Source of the DNA: Rhodanobacter fulvus Jip2
Lineage (GTDB): Bacteria; Pseudomonadota; Gammaproteobacteria; Xanthomonadales; Rhodanobacteraceae
DNA: 64,000 nt
Assembly: GCF_000264315.1 (NCBI RefSeq)
Contig: NZ_AJXU01000037.1
Coordinates: 62,001-126,000 of the forward strand
Direction of reading: 5' to 3'
The notes beneath the pieces are model-generated. The model saw nothing but the letters and a program-made list of their open reading frames with translations, was not told where the DNA came from and did not search any database. Below, piece by piece: positions 1 through 10,471 of the stretch (the stretch's first letter is position 1; every line of letters starts with the position of its first letter). The position numbers were made by a program, and so were the translations under genes.

Positions 1-829
1 GCACGCCGAGCCAGTCGTAGCTTTCCGGGCCTTGCAGATTCATCGGGCCGGATACCTGGCTGCGCAGCTCGCGGGTGTTGCCCATGCGCGCCTTGCCGTC
101 GCGGATCACGTACCAGGTGAGCGTGTGCTCGATGGCGCTCAACGGCAGGTCCTGGCCATCGCCGGGTACGGCGGGCTCCTCCACATCCACGAAATACAGG
201 AAGCGGATGGTGTCGTTGGCAGGGTGGTACATCACGATGCAGAAGTTTTCCGCGTACATCAGCGTGCTGACGATGCCGTGGATGTCGCTGAGCATATCCG
301 GCATGTCGCGGTCGGAACCGGCCAGGTCGGATATGGCGAACAGCGCGCGTTGCAGGGTTTCCGAGCGCGCCAGCTGGCGGTGGGAATCCTGCAGCTCGAA
401 CCATTCCAGCGCCCGGCGCAGGTGCTGGCCGGCCAGTTGCAGCGGCGCAGCCAGATCCTCCAGCAGCGCGCTGCCGTCGTGACCTTCCGCAATCGTCAGC
501 ACCAGCAGCACCGGCTCGGGTCGTTGGCAGATGCGCAGGGCCACGCGGTTCTGTTGCGGGTGCGGGCGCGCCGAACTGGCGCGTGCGGCGTCCTGCAACC
601 AGGGCCAGTCGGAAGAATCGATCCAGCATGGCGGCGCGCTGTAATGGTTGGCGGGATCACCCAGCCCCCACACCACGAACGCCTTCTCGCAACCGGGTTG
701 GGCCTGCGCCAGCGAGGCAATCGTCACGCCGACTTCGTCGGGCGTGTGCGCAGCGGCGAGGCGCGCCAGCCATATCAGCTGCAAAGAGCCTTCTGACGGC
801 GTCGATCGCACAGCACCCGCCTGCATCAT
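1..829 (-). CDS. GAF-domain signalling protein, C-terminus outside window
   Basis: An open frame of 276 codons runs from an ATG at 829 (a second ATG follows at 826) leftwards past the window edge, so only the N-terminal part is visible. Residues 1 to about 145 form a region I do not recognise. From about residue 145 the sequence resembles the GAF domains of xanthomonad GGDEF/EAL proteins, with a segment reading ALFAISDLAGSDRDMPDML followed by YAENFCIVMY and FLYFVDVEEP. Such proteins usually continue into diguanylate cyclase and/or phosphodiesterase domains and act in cyclic-di-GMP signalling. That continuation cannot be seen here and is inference. The gene is divergent from dinG, with about 230 bases between them. 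Confidence 0.7.
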   Translation of the reverse strand, partial: MMQAGAVRSTPSEGSLQLIWLARLAAAHTPDEVGVTIASLAQAQPGCEKAFVVWGLGDPANHYSAPPCWIDSSDWPWLQDAARASSARPHPQQNRVALRICQRPEPVLLVLTIAEGHDGSALLEDLAAPLQLAGQHLRRALEWFELQDSHRQLARSETLQRALFAISDLAGSDRDMPDMLSDIHGIVSTLMYAENFCIVMYHPANDTIRFLYFVDVEEPAVPGDGQDLPLSAIEHTLTWYVIRDGKARMGNTRELRSQVSGPMNLQGPESYDWLGV

Positions 830-1058
830 TCTGAGGTTCCCCAATCGCGGCCCGCCAACGCCTGTTGGCCGCCGACGGCTTATTGTCGCGCATCGCTCCC
901 TCGCGCGCCGCATGAGCGTGCCCGCAAGCGGGCGCCGGCGCAATACCGATATAAACTGTGCTGCTTGCACCGCGCGCACGGCCGGTGCCCGCGGCATCAT
1001 CCGCGCCTGCCATCATCGGCCGCGGCGATGCCCTTCCAGCGTCACAGGTTCACCACGC
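830..1058. other. divergent intergenic region upstream of dinG
   Basis: About 230 bases between the GAF gene and dinG. A TATAAA-like hexamer near 950-955 could be a -10 element for dinG, but no convincing -35 accompanies it. I found no palindrome resembling a LexA operator, although dinG is an SOS gene in E. coli. Confidence 0.3.
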
Positions 1059-3176
1059 ATGCTTGCCGACACCACCAAAGATGCCATCCGCGCCGCCTAT
1101 GCGCGCCTGAAAGACGGCCTGCCCGGCTTCCGCGCGCGCGCCTCGCAGGGGCGGATGATCGCCGAGGTGGCCAAGGCGTTCGGCCAGGCCGGCGGCGTGG
1201 CGGTGATCGAGGCGCCCACCGGCACCGGCAAGTCGATGGCCTACCTGATCGCCGGCGTGGAAGTGGCGCGCTTCCAGAAAAAGAAACTGCTGATCGCCAC
1301 CGCCACCGTGGCGCTGCAGGAGCAACTGGTCGACCGCGATATCCCGCTGTATCTGCAGCTCAACGGCATCGAGGCGAAAGTGGCGCTGGCCAAGGGCCGC
1401 GGCCGCTATCTGTGCCCGCGCAACCTGGCGCTGGCCGCCAACAGCATCAACGACACCGCGCAGATGGGCCTGGCCGGTTTCGATGCCGACCTGGTGTTGT
1501 GGACCAAACCGCCGCAGCCACGTGACAAGCAGGCGCTGGCCAAGCTCGGCGCCGCGTTCGAGAGCCGCGAATGGAATGGCGACATGGACAGCGCCCCCGA
1601 GCCGGTCAGCGACCTGTTGCGCCCGATGCTCACCACCAGCGCCGGCGGCTGCACCAACCGCAAGTGCGCGCACTTCATGAACTGCCCGTTCTTCACCGCG
1701 CGGCGTGCGGCGGAAGACGCCGAGATCATCGTGGCCAACCAGGATCTGGTGCTGGCGGATCTGACCATGCCGGGCGAGAGCGCCGGCAACGGCGACCCGG
1801 CATGGGGCGGCGTGATCCTGCCGCGGCCGGACGAGACGCTGTACATCTTCGACGAGGGCCACCACGTGCCGGGCAAGGCGATCGATCGCGGTGCCGCCGA
1901 GGTGTACATGAATGTCACCGTGCGCCAGTTGAGCCGGCTCGGTCGGCAGGTGCACGCGGCCTATTCGCTGACCGACAAGGAAACCCTGGGCAAGCTCAGC
2001 CTGGACAAGGGCGACGAGAAGCTGCAGGAGCTAAGCAACACGCTGGAGGAACTGGAGAAGGAGATCCGCCTCGGCTGGCTGCCCGACCCCTCCGAGACCG
2101 AGCCGATGTACCGCGGCTCGCTGGGCCAGCTGCCGGACGCCTGGGTGGCGCACGCGCAGGCGCTCAGCGCGTATACCAACGAAGTGCAGCGCTGGCTGGC
2201 CGCCGTGCGCCGCGCGGTGGTGGAAATGACCGACGGCGGCCCCACCCAGGAAGCGCTGTCGCGTGAGCTGGGCATCGCGCTGGAGCGGGTCGACAAACAG
2301 GCCCGCTGCTGGCGCGCCTGGGCGACTGCCGATGCCGACGACGCCCCGCCGATGGCGCGTTGGGTCACCCTGGGCGGCGATCAGCAACTGGTCTGCCACG
2401 CCTCCGCCGTCTCCGCCGGCGGCCTGCTGCGCAGCGTGCTGTGGGGCAACGCCAGCGGCGTGGTGATGACCTCGGCCACGCTGAGCGCAGGCGGCAATTT
2501 TCGCGGCTTTGCCGACGCGGTGGGGCTGCCCGGCGACGCGGTGACGGTGAGCCTGCCGTCGCCGTTCGACCTGGCCGCACAAGCGCGGCTGGAAGTGCCG
2601 ATGATGCGCACGCTGCCCGACGCACGCGAGGCGCACGCCGAGGAAATCAGCGAATGGCTGGCCGAACACCTCGACTGGGATGCGGGCAACCTGGTGCTGT
2701 TCACCTCGCGGGTGAAACTGGACCGCGTGCTGCAGAAGCTGCCGATCGCGATGGTGCGCAAGGTGCGCGCGCAAGGCTCGCTGGGCAAGTCGCAACTGGT
2801 CGCCGAGCACTGCGCCGACATCGAAGCCGGCAAGGGCAGCACATTGTTCGGACTGGCCTCGTTCGGCGAAGGCCTGGATCTCCCCGGCAAGCTGTGCGAG
2901 ACCGTGGTTATCACCCAGCTGCCGTTCGCCGTGCCCACCGACCCGGTGGGTGCCACCTACGCCGAGTGGCTGGAATCGCGCGGCCGCAACCCGTTCATCG
3001 AAGTCAGCATTCCCGAGGCCACGCGACTGCTCACCCAGTATTGCGGCCGCCTGATCCGCGCCGAGACCGACCAGGGCCGCATCGTGCTGCTGGACCGGCG
3101 CGTGGTCACCAAGCGCTACGGCAGCGGCATGCTGAAGGCGCTGCCACCGTTCCGCCGGGTGATCGAACGCGGCTGA
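1059..3176 (+). CDS. dinG: ATP-dependent DNA helicase DinG (XPD-like, Fe-S)
   Basis: A 705-residue superfamily 2 helicase that unwinds DNA 5'-3' and resolves R-loops and other structures during damage tolerance. The Walker A motif APTGTGKS places its Lys at residue 58. The motif II box is DEGH at 265-268, as in other DinG proteins. The four cysteines expected for the [4Fe-4S] cluster are C119, C198, C203 and C209. A C-terminal motif VI region reads QYCGRLIR. The open frame extends upstream, but the family N-terminus begins at MLADTTKDAI, so the ATG at 1059 is chosen. The length matches the proteobacterial family. No LexA site was found upstream. Confidence 0.95.
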   Translation: MLADTTKDAIRAAYARLKDGLPGFRARASQGRMIAEVAKAFGQAGGVAVIEAPTGTGKSMAYLIAGVEVARFQKKKLLIATATVALQEQLVDRDIPLYLQLNGIEAKVALAKGRGRYLCPRNLALAANSINDTAQMGLAGFDADLVLWTKPPQPRDKQALAKLGAAFESREWNGDMDSAPEPVSDLLRPMLTTSAGGCTNRKCAHFMNCPFFTARRAAEDAEIIVANQDLVLADLTMPGESAGNGDPAWGGVILPRPDETLYIFDEGHHVPGKAIDRGAAEVYMNVTVRQLSRLGRQVHAAYSLTDKETLGKLSLDKGDEKLQELSNTLEELEKEIRLGWLPDPSETEPMYRGSLGQLPDAWVAHAQALSAYTNEVQRWLAAVRRAVVEMTDGGPTQEALSRELGIALERVDKQARCWRAWATADADDAPPMARWVTLGGDQQLVCHASAVSAGGLLRSVLWGNASGVVMTSATLSAGGNFRGFADAVGLPGDAVTVSLPSPFDLAAQARLEVPMMRTLPDAREAHAEEISEWLAEHLDWDAGNLVLFTSRVKLDRVLQKLPIAMVRKVRAQGSLGKSQLVAEHCADIEAGKGSTLFGLASFGEGLDLPGKLCETVVITQLPFAVPTDPVGATYAEWLESRGRNPFIEVSIPEATRLLTQYCGRLIRAETDQGRIVLLDRRVVTKRYGSGMLKALPPFRRVIERG

Positions 3177-3186
3177 CGCGTTCGCT

Positions 3187-3290
3187 CCCTCCCCTGCAAC
3201 GCAGGGGAGGGTTGGGGAGGGGTCGCTCTTGATCCTGCCCTCCCGTCCCCCGCACAACCCCTCTCAATCTCCCCCTGCAAGCAGGGGGAG
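3187..3290. repeat. pair of inverted GC-rich hairpin repeat units
   Basis: Two hairpins lie between dinG and the small membrane protein. The first has 11-bp arms at 3187-3197 and 3201-3211 around AAC. The second has arms CTCCCCCTGC at 3269-3278 and GCAGGGGGAG at 3281-3290 around AA. The first is followed by a GTTGGGGAGGGG tail and the second is preceded by the complementary type of tail, so they look like two copies of one element in opposite orientation. A related unit lies at 39193-39238. They may act as a terminator of dinG or be a dispersed extragenic palindrome. Confidence 0.65.
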
Positions 3291-3399
3291 AAGCCAAGCA
3301 CCGCGCCTTGCTTCTCCCCGAAGGTGCCAGGAGTCATCTACGCCGCATGATGACCCTGCGTTAGAGTGACGGCATCCTTCGATCCGCGAGGAATGCGAC

Positions 3400-3597
3400 A
3401 TGGCCGGTTTCCTGCTCTGGTTGTTGCTGTTGGTGTTCTGCTGGCCGCTGGCACTGCTGGCGCTGGTGTTGTATCCGATCGTGTGGTTGCTGTTGCTGCC
3501 GCTGCGACTGGTCGGCATTACCGTGACGGCGGTGTTTTCCTTCCTCGGTGCGCTGCTGATGCTGCCGGCGCGCGTGCTGCGTGGGCGTCCGGTCTGA
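3400..3597 (+). CDS. small hydrophobic membrane protein, 65 aa
   Basis: Almost the whole protein is hydrophobic: Leu, Val and Phe runs from residue 4 to about 58 allow two transmembrane helices broken near PLALLAL and YPIVWLLLL, with a short basic tail (ARVLRGRPV) that suggests a cytoplasmic C-terminus. A GAGGA ribosome-binding site sits 7 bases before the ATG, and the frame stops cleanly. No family function is recognised. It stands alone between dinG and the ychJ-like gene on the same strand. Its reality rests on the ribosome-binding site and on coherent membrane-protein composition. Confidence 0.65.
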   Translation: MAGFLLWLLLLVFCWPLALLALVLYPIVWLLLLPLRLVGITVTAVFSFLGALLMLPARVLRGRPV

Positions 3598-3675
3598 GGG
3601 CGATCCGGCCTTCCATGCCCGCGCGGGTCGATCGGGCGACCTGCACAATGCCGCCAAACCGGGTACAAGTGCGGC

Positions 3676-4077
3676 ATGAAATCCATCGACACCATGACGC
3701 CGTGCCCGTGCGGCAACGACGCCGGCTACGCCGCTTGCTGTGGGCCGCTGCATGACGGCAAGCCGGCCGAATCGGCCGAGCAGTTGATGCGCTCGCGCTA
3801 CAGCGCGTACGTGTTGTTGCGCGAGGATTACCTGCTGGCCAGCTGGCACGCCGACACGCGACCGGCGTCATTGCGGTTGTCCGCCCAGCAACCCGCACCT
3901 ACCTGGCTGGGGCTGGATATCCGCAGGCATCAGGTGATCGACAACGATCACGCCATCGTCGAATTTGTAGCCCGCTACCGGCTCGGTGGCGGTCGTGCGC
4001 AACGCCAGCACGAAACCAGTCGTTTCGTGCGCGAAAACGATCGCTGGTTCTATCGCGACGGCGAAATCAAGGCCTGA
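3676..4077 (+). CDS. ychJ: YchJ-like SEC-C motif protein (UPF0225)
   Basis: A 133-residue protein with the N-terminal SEC-C zinc-binding signature PCPCGNDAGYAACCGPLHDG (residues 9-28). It is followed by the conserved AEQLMRSRYSAYV stretch and an NTF2-like C-terminal fold typical of the YchJ family. SEC-C motifs bind zinc through Cys residues; the family's cellular role is not established. Length and motif order match the family. Translation is taken from the ATG at 3676, which opens the family-like N-terminus. Confidence 0.85.
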   Translation: MKSIDTMTPCPCGNDAGYAACCGPLHDGKPAESAEQLMRSRYSAYVLLREDYLLASWHADTRPASLRLSAQQPAPTWLGLDIRRHQVIDNDHAIVEFVARYRLGGGRAQRQHETSRFVRENDRWFYRDGEIKA

Positions 4078-4104
4078 CGACCCGCACCGACGCGGCGGCT
4101 TTCT

Positions 4105-5859
<1,755 letters not shown>

Positions 5860-5902
5860 TCACCAGCCGTAGTCGATCGCCGCAGCGCGGCACAGCCGAT
5901 CG

Positions 5903-6670
5903 CTAGCCCGCGCCACCGATGGGCAGCGACGATTGGCCGTCCATACGGCCATTCGGTCCATAACGCCGCTCGACGATCACGCCAGCACCGTGGCGATCGA
6001 TCGCCACCACCGTGCTGGCGCGCGTGCCGTAGTGCTCGCCACGGATGAAGGCGGCCGAAAGCAGCCGCTCGCGCTCGAGCCCCACGCCGGTCTGCGGCAG
6101 TTCGGCGTCGGGCGCGGGCCGTTCGTCGGCCAATGCCTCGAACAGAGGATCGAAACCGTCATCGCCGTCTTCGTCGATCCACTGCCGCACCCGCTGCATC
6201 AGGTTGCGCGTCTTGGGCCACGGCGTATTGAAATCGGCATTGGACAGGCCATGCACGCCCGGCGTGATCGCCTGCGCCCGCGGTTGCGGCCGGTTGCCCA
6301 GATAGAAGCCGTCGCGGCCATCGAAGGTGAGCAGGTTGAATGGCCGGAATGCGGCCGCCGACGCCAACAACTGCGTGGCATGGGTGGCGGCGTCGGCGGC
6401 ACCGGCCAGATAGTCGGTGGCCAGCATGCCGCGCGAAACGCCCAGCTGCGGATCGCGCGGATCGCGCACATTGGTGACCACGCAGCAGCGCCCCGTATCG
6501 GTGACGCCCAGCCAGGTGCCGCCGGCCTGCAGGTCGCGCCCACCGATGATCGGCAGGTCATCCCAGCGCGCCAACGCCGCGCTGGGACGTGCGTGCATTT
6601 CGTCGCGATTGCCTGCCAGCAGCAGGCGCCAGCGCGGATGGGCCTCCCAGGCGAAGGCGATCAGGCACAT
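5903..6670 (-). CDS. NRDE (TANGO2-like) family protein
   Basis: A 255-residue protein beginning MCLIAFAWEAHPRWRLLLAG followed directly by NRDE, the signature of the NRDE/TANGO2 family. The Cys at position 2 could become an N-terminal nucleophile after Met removal, as in Ntn-like hydrolases, but activity is unproven. Other family blocks visible are GGRDLQAGGTWLGVT, VTNVRDP and LSNADFNTPWPKT. Eukaryotic TANGO2 is linked to haem and lipid handling; bacterial members are uncharacterised. It lies downstream of galM on the same strand, separated by 72 bases that hold a small inverted repeat (6683-6702). Confidence 0.85.
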   Translation of the reverse strand: MCLIAFAWEAHPRWRLLLAGNRDEMHARPSAALARWDDLPIIGGRDLQAGGTWLGVTDTGRCCVVTNVRDPRDPQLGVSRGMLATDYLAGAADAATHATQLLASAAAFRPFNLLTFDGRDGFYLGNRPQPRAQAITPGVHGLSNADFNTPWPKTRNLMQRVRQWIDEDGDDGFDPLFEALADERPAPDAELPQTGVGLERERLLSAAFIRGEHYGTRASTVVAIDRHGAGVIVERRYGPNGRMDGQSSLPIGGAG

Positions 6671-6682
6671 GGCGGAACAATG

Positions 6683-6702
6683 ATGGTCGACATGCCGACC
6701 AT
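6683..6702. repeat. short inverted repeat between galM and the NRDE gene
   Basis: Arms ATGGTCG (6683-6689) and CGACCAT (6696-6702) flank a 6-base loop. It lies after the galM stop and 13 bases before the NRDE start, so it could be a weak terminator of galM or a structure in the leader of the NRDE gene. There is no clear T-tract. Confidence 0.35.
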
Positions 6703-6742
6703 TGTGGGCGATGCGCCACGGCTCGGCCAGCCGTGGCCGGCC

Positions 6743-7912
6743 TCAGGGCGATGGCGTGCCGGCATCCGCGGTGGAGAACGCATACACGATGTGGTTGCGA
6801 TAGGTCTGGCCGGGCATCAGGCGGGCCGAGCCGAATGCCGGCTGGTTCGGCGTGTCGGGAAACAGCTCCGGCTCCAGCGCGAACCCGGCGTTGTGCTGGT
6901 AGCGCGTGCCGCTGGTGCCGATCGAGGTGCCGTCCAGATGATTGGCGGAATAGAACTGCAGCCCCGGCTGGTTGGAATGCAGCGTCAGCACGCGGCCGGA
7001 AGCGGGATCTTCCGCCCGCGCCATCAGCCGCATTTTGTTGTCGGGATGACGGCTGATCACCCAGTTGTGGTCGTAGCCATGCGCAATCAGCAACTGCGGC
7101 TCGCCACTGCGATGGATGTCCTGGCCGATCGGCTTGCCCTGGCGGAAATCGAACGCGGTGCCGGTCACGTCGGCGAAAGTTCCGGTGGGAATCGCACCCG
7201 CATCCACCGGCAGATACGTATCCGCAGGAATCGTCAGCCGCTGGCCCAGCACGTCGCCCGACGCCTCGCCCGCCAGGTTCCAATAGATGTGGTTGGTGAT
7301 GTTGACGATCGTGGGCTTGTCGGTGGTGGCGGTGTAGTCGATCGTCAGCCGGTTGTCCGCGCCCAGCGTGTAGACGGCGGTGGCAGTGAGCTTGCCCGGA
7401 AAACCCATGTCGCCATCGGGGCTGACATAGCGCAGGGTGACGCTGGCGCCGTTGGCGTCGTGCGTGGTATCGACCACCGTCCACAACACCTTGTCGAAAC
7501 CGATCGGGCCACTGTGCAGCGAATTGACGCCGTCCGTGATTGGCAGCTGGTACGTGTGGCCGTCCAGCGTGAAGCGCCCCTTGGCGATGCGGTTGGCATA
7601 ACGCCCCACCGTGGCGCCGAAGCACTGCGGCCTGGCCAGGTACTCCGCCAGGTCGATCGAGCCCAGCACGATATTGGCCGACTTGCCGTTGCGATCGGGC
7701 GCATTGAGCGAGCGCACCGCGGCGCCCAGCGTGATCACCTGCGCCACCAGGCCATGGCCGTTGTCCAGCGTGACCTCGCCCACCTTGCGGCCGTCGGGCA
7801 TGGTGCCGAAATCGCCGCGCGTGACGCTGGTGGCCGTGCTGGCCCCCGCGGTCAACGGCAGCGCGACCACCGCCCAACCCAACCACCGCCTGATCCGATT
7901 CGCTCGCTTCAT
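6743..7912 (-). CDS. galM: aldose 1-epimerase (mutarotase), exported
   Basis: A 389-residue GalM that interconverts the alpha and beta anomers of galactose and related aldoses. The catalytic His lies in NITNHIYWNLAGE and the catalytic Glu in FALEPELFPDTPNQPAF. YANRIAKGRFTLDG and LHSGPIGFDK are also typical. Residues 1-25 (MKRANRIRRWLGWAVVALPLTAGAS) form a signal peptide, so this version probably works in the periplasm before uptake. It is divergent from the galactonate operon, and its promoter region contains a FadR-family operator candidate at 7968-7978, about 56 bases upstream of its start. This suggests it supplies the anomer used by the sugar dehydrogenase encoded in the operon. Confidence 0.92.
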   Translation of the reverse strand: MKRANRIRRWLGWAVVALPLTAGASTATSVTRGDFGTMPDGRKVGEVTLDNGHGLVAQVITLGAAVRSLNAPDRNGKSANIVLGSIDLAEYLARPQCFGATVGRYANRIAKGRFTLDGHTYQLPITDGVNSLHSGPIGFDKVLWTVVDTTHDANGASVTLRYVSPDGDMGFPGKLTATAVYTLGADNRLTIDYTATTDKPTIVNITNHIYWNLAGEASGDVLGQRLTIPADTYLPVDAGAIPTGTFADVTGTAFDFRQGKPIGQDIHRSGEPQLLIAHGYDHNWVISRHPDNKMRLMARAEDPASGRVLTLHSNQPGLQFYSANHLDGTSIGTSGTRYQHNAGFALEPELFPDTPNQPAFGSARLMPGQTYRNHIVYAFSTADAGTPSP

Positions 7913-7967
7913 GTGCCGGCCTCGTTGATGGGCACAGCACCATGCGCGGCCGGCCCGTGTGATAATA

Positions 7968-7978
7968 TTGTATGACTA
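7968..7978. promoter_or_regulatory. candidate operator for the GntR/FCD regulator
   Basis: TTGTATGACTA fits the TNGTNNNACNA pattern recognised by FadR/FCD-type GntR regulators. It sits in the AT-rich part of the galM/dgo divergent region, overlapping GATAATATT, which could serve as a -10 element. The site is 56 bases upstream of galM and 190 bases upstream of the regulator gene. Assignment to the adjacent regulator is inference. Confidence 0.45.
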
Positions 7979-8167
7979 ATCGACCTGCCCGCCGGGCCGA
8001 AGCCTCAACGCCACTCGGCCTCCCCGACATTCCCTGCCGGCGTCTCTTCCGACCACCGTACTTACTATGACGACTGCACCCCGCTCTCAGCAAGGCGACC
8101 GGCAGCGACTGGCTGGACGCTCGCTCGTCCGGCCACTCATCGATGCCGGCGCGGAAGGCCTGCGACC

Positions 8168-8884
8168 ATGATCAAGGCAACATCTCCCCGAAACCTGCAC
8201 GGCCACGTCATGCACGAACTTGGCCGGCGCATCGTGGGTGGCGAGTTGCGCCCAGGCGATGTGCTGCCGCGCGAGGAACTGCTGGCGGAACAGATGAACG
8301 TGAGCCGCACCGCGCTGCGCGAGGCGATGAAAGTGTTGTCGGCCAAAGGGCTGGTGGAATCACGCACCAAGGTGGGTACGCGCGTGCGCGACCCGCGCTA
8401 CTGGCATCAGCTGGATGCCGACGTGCTGGCGTGGCGCTGCGCGCTGATGCCCACTGAGGACTTCGTGCAGAAACTGGCGGAAATGCGCGAGATCATCGAA
8501 CCGAGCGCCGCCGCCGCGGCCGCACGGCGCGGCAGCGAGGAACAACTCAAGCGACTCGAAGCCGCCTACGCCGCAATGGATGCCGCACAGACGCTGGACG
8601 CCTGGGCCAAGGCCGATCTTGATTTCCACGAGGCGCTGCTCAGCGCCACCAACAACGAGTTGATGATTTCGCTGTTCTCGGTGATCGAAACCGCGCTGGG
8701 CACGTTCTTCGTGCTGTCCGCGCGCACCGTGAAAAATTTCAAATATTCGCTGCCCCACCATCGCAAGGTGCTCGACGCGGTGCGTCGCCGGCAACCCGAA
8801 GCCGCCCGGCGCGCCATGCAACGCATGATCGCCGACTCCAGCACCCCCATGAACAAGACGCGCCGTCATGTGGAGAAAGGTTGA
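8168..8884 (+). CDS. GntR family (FCD) transcriptional regulator, DgoR-like
   Basis: A 238-residue regulator. Residues 10-75 are a winged helix-turn-helix of GntR type (GELRPGDVLPREELLAEQM, NVSRTALREAMKVLSAKGLV, RTKVGTRV). Residues 95-225 are an all-helical FCD ligand domain (EMREIIEPSAAAAAARR, DLDFHEALLSATNN, HHRKVLDAV), where Asp and His residues normally bind a metal and the sugar acid effector. GGAAGG lies 8 bases before the ATG. Its stop overlaps the 5' side of dgoK, so it leads the galactonate operon. By position and family it should repress the operon and probably galM, released by galactonate or a keto-deoxy intermediate; the effector is inferred. Confidence 0.88.
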   Translation: MIKATSPRNLHGHVMHELGRRIVGGELRPGDVLPREELLAEQMNVSRTALREAMKVLSAKGLVESRTKVGTRVRDPRYWHQLDADVLAWRCALMPTEDFVQKLAEMREIIEPSAAAAAARRGSEEQLKRLEAAYAAMDAAQTLDAWAKADLDFHEALLSATNNELMISLFSVIETALGTFFVLSARTVKNFKYSLPHHRKVLDAVRRRQPEAARRAMQRMIADSSTPMNKTRRHVEKG

Positions 8885-8888
8885 AACC

Positions 8889-9839
8889 ATGGGCTGGCTG
8901 ATCGGCCTCGACTGGGGCACCTCCAGCCTGCGCGCGATGCTGTTCGACGGCGAAGGCGGCGTGCACGAAACCCGCCATCGCGCCTGGGGCATCCGTCAGT
9001 TGCCCGACGGCGGCTTCGAGGCCGCGCTTTCATCGATCTGCGAGGGCTGGCCGTCATGTCCGGTGCTGGCCGCCGGCATGGTCGGCAGCCAGCAGGGCTG
9101 GCACGAAGCGCCCTATGTCGACACGCCCGTCGACGTGCACGCATTGGCTGCCCGTCTGGTAACGGTAGCGGCCGCCGATGGACGCCGCATCCATATCGTT
9201 CCGGGCGTGCGTGACAGCGCGGGCCCCGATGTGATGCGGGGCGAGGAGACCCAACTGATCGGCGCGCTGGATGCGCAGCCACGCATCGCCGAGGGCACGC
9301 CGCTGGTGTTGCCCGGCACGCACAGCAAATGGGTGCAGCTGCACCGGCGCCGCATCAGCGGCTTCACCACGATGATGACCGGCGAGTTGTACGGTGTGCT
9401 GCGCACGCACTCGATTCTCGGCACCTCCCTGCCCGATGCACCCGCTGCAGCACGCAACCACGAAAGCTTCGATGACGGCGTGCGCGCTGCCCGCGCCAGC
9501 GGCTCGGCCGGCGTGCTGACGCGGCTGTTTTCCGCGCGCACGCTGGTGCTCGAAGGGAAACTGGACGCCGCCGCCGTGCCCGACTACCTGTCCGGCCTGC
9601 TGATCGGCGAAGAGTGGCGCGCCGCGCTCGCCGCCGGCTGGCTCGATCGCGGTGAAGCCCCGGTGTTGATCGGCGACGAAGCGCTGTGCCTGCGCTACCG
9701 CCGTGCCGCCGCCTTGTTCGACCTGCCCGACCCCGCCTGGATCGCCGACGCCACCGCGCGCGGCCTGTGGCGCATCGCCCGCGTCGCCGGCCTGGCCGTC
9801 GATCGCCCCTCTCCCGTCCCCATGGAGCTCCCCGGATGA
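8889..9839 (+). CDS. dgoK: 2-dehydro-3-deoxygalactonokinase
   Basis: A 316-residue kinase that phosphorylates 2-keto-3-deoxygalactonate at C6 in the De Ley-Doudoroff pathway. The N-terminus GLDWGTSSLRAMLFD is the phosphate-binding motif of the family, followed by AAGMVGSQQGWHEAPYV and the LPGTHSKWVQL block with FTTMMTGELYGVL. An upstream in-frame ATG exists at 8868, but GGAGAAAGG directly before 8889 fits that start and matches the family N-terminus. The stop overlaps the dgoA start as ATGA, indicating translational coupling. Confidence 0.93.
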   Translation: MGWLIGLDWGTSSLRAMLFDGEGGVHETRHRAWGIRQLPDGGFEAALSSICEGWPSCPVLAAGMVGSQQGWHEAPYVDTPVDVHALAARLVTVAAADGRRIHIVPGVRDSAGPDVMRGEETQLIGALDAQPRIAEGTPLVLPGTHSKWVQLHRRRISGFTTMMTGELYGVLRTHSILGTSLPDAPAAARNHESFDDGVRAARASGSAGVLTRLFSARTLVLEGKLDAAAVPDYLSGLLIGEEWRAALAAGWLDRGEAPVLIGDEALCLRYRRAAALFDLPDPAWIADATARGLWRIARVAGLAVDRPSPVPMELPG

Positions 9840-10471
9840 TCCGTTCCTGGCTCGACCCGTTACCACTGATCGCCATCCTGCGTGGCCTCACCCCGCGCGA
9901 GGCCGTCGCCATCGGCGAAGTGATTGCCGACGCCGGCTTTCGCATGCTGGAAGTGCCGCTGAATTCGCCCAATCCGCTGGAAAGCATCCGCCTGCTGCAT
10001 GAACGCCTGGGCGAGCGCTGCCTGGTCGGCGCCGGCACCGTGATGACGCCGGCGCAGGTCGACGACATCGCCGCCGCCGGCGGCAAGCTGATCGTGATGC
10101 CGCACGCGGACACGCAGGTGATCGCCGCCGCCAAGCGCGCCGGCATGGTCTGCACGCCCGGCGTTGCCACGCCCACCGAGGCGTTCGCCGCGCTGGCCGC
10201 CGGCGCGGACGCGCTGAAGATCTTCCCCGCCGAACAGGTCAGCCCGGCCGTCGTGAAAGCGTGGCGTGCGGTGTTGCCGCGCGATCTGGCGCTGCTGCCG
10301 GTAGGCGGCATCACGCCCGACAACATGCAGCCCTACGTCGACGCGGGCGCCAACGGTTTCGGCATTGGTTCGGCGCTGTATGCGCCCGGCCGCGACGTGG
10401 CCGACGTGGGCCGCCGTGCGCAGGCGTTTGCGCGAGCGTGGGCCGCGCTGCCGCGGGGAGAAGGTGCATGA
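9836..10471 (+). CDS. dgoA: 2-dehydro-3-deoxy-6-phosphogalactonate aldolase
   Basis: A 211-residue class I KDPG/KDPGal aldolase that cleaves 2-keto-3-deoxy-6-phosphogalactonate to pyruvate and glyceraldehyde 3-phosphate. The Schiff-base Lys lies in DALKIFPAE, the catalytic Glu in LEVPLNSP, and the GAGTV and PVGGITP phosphate-binding segments are intact. [14 protein letters not shown] is typical of DgoA rather than Eda. The ATG at 9836 overlaps the dgoK stop, and the gene's own stop overlaps the dgoD start in the same ATGA fashion. Confidence 0.93.
   Translation: MIRSWLDPLPLIAILRGLTPREAVAIGEVIADAGFRMLEVPLNSPNPLESIRLLHERLGERCLVGAGTVMTPAQVDDIAAAGGKLIVMPHADTQVIAAAKRAGMVCTPGVATPTEAFAALAAGADALKIFPAEQVSPAVVKAWRAVLPRDLALLPVGGITPDNMQPYVDAGANGFGIGSALYAPGRDVADVGRRAQAFARAWAALPRGEGA

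Noticed and set aside
32-796. Plus-strand open frame of 254 codons at the left edge
   Set aside because: The minus strand carries a recognisable GAF domain through the same bases; the plus frame has no family similarity.
830-1058. SOS (LexA) box upstream of dinG
   Set aside because: No CTG-N10-CAG or xanthomonad-type LexA palindrome could be found.
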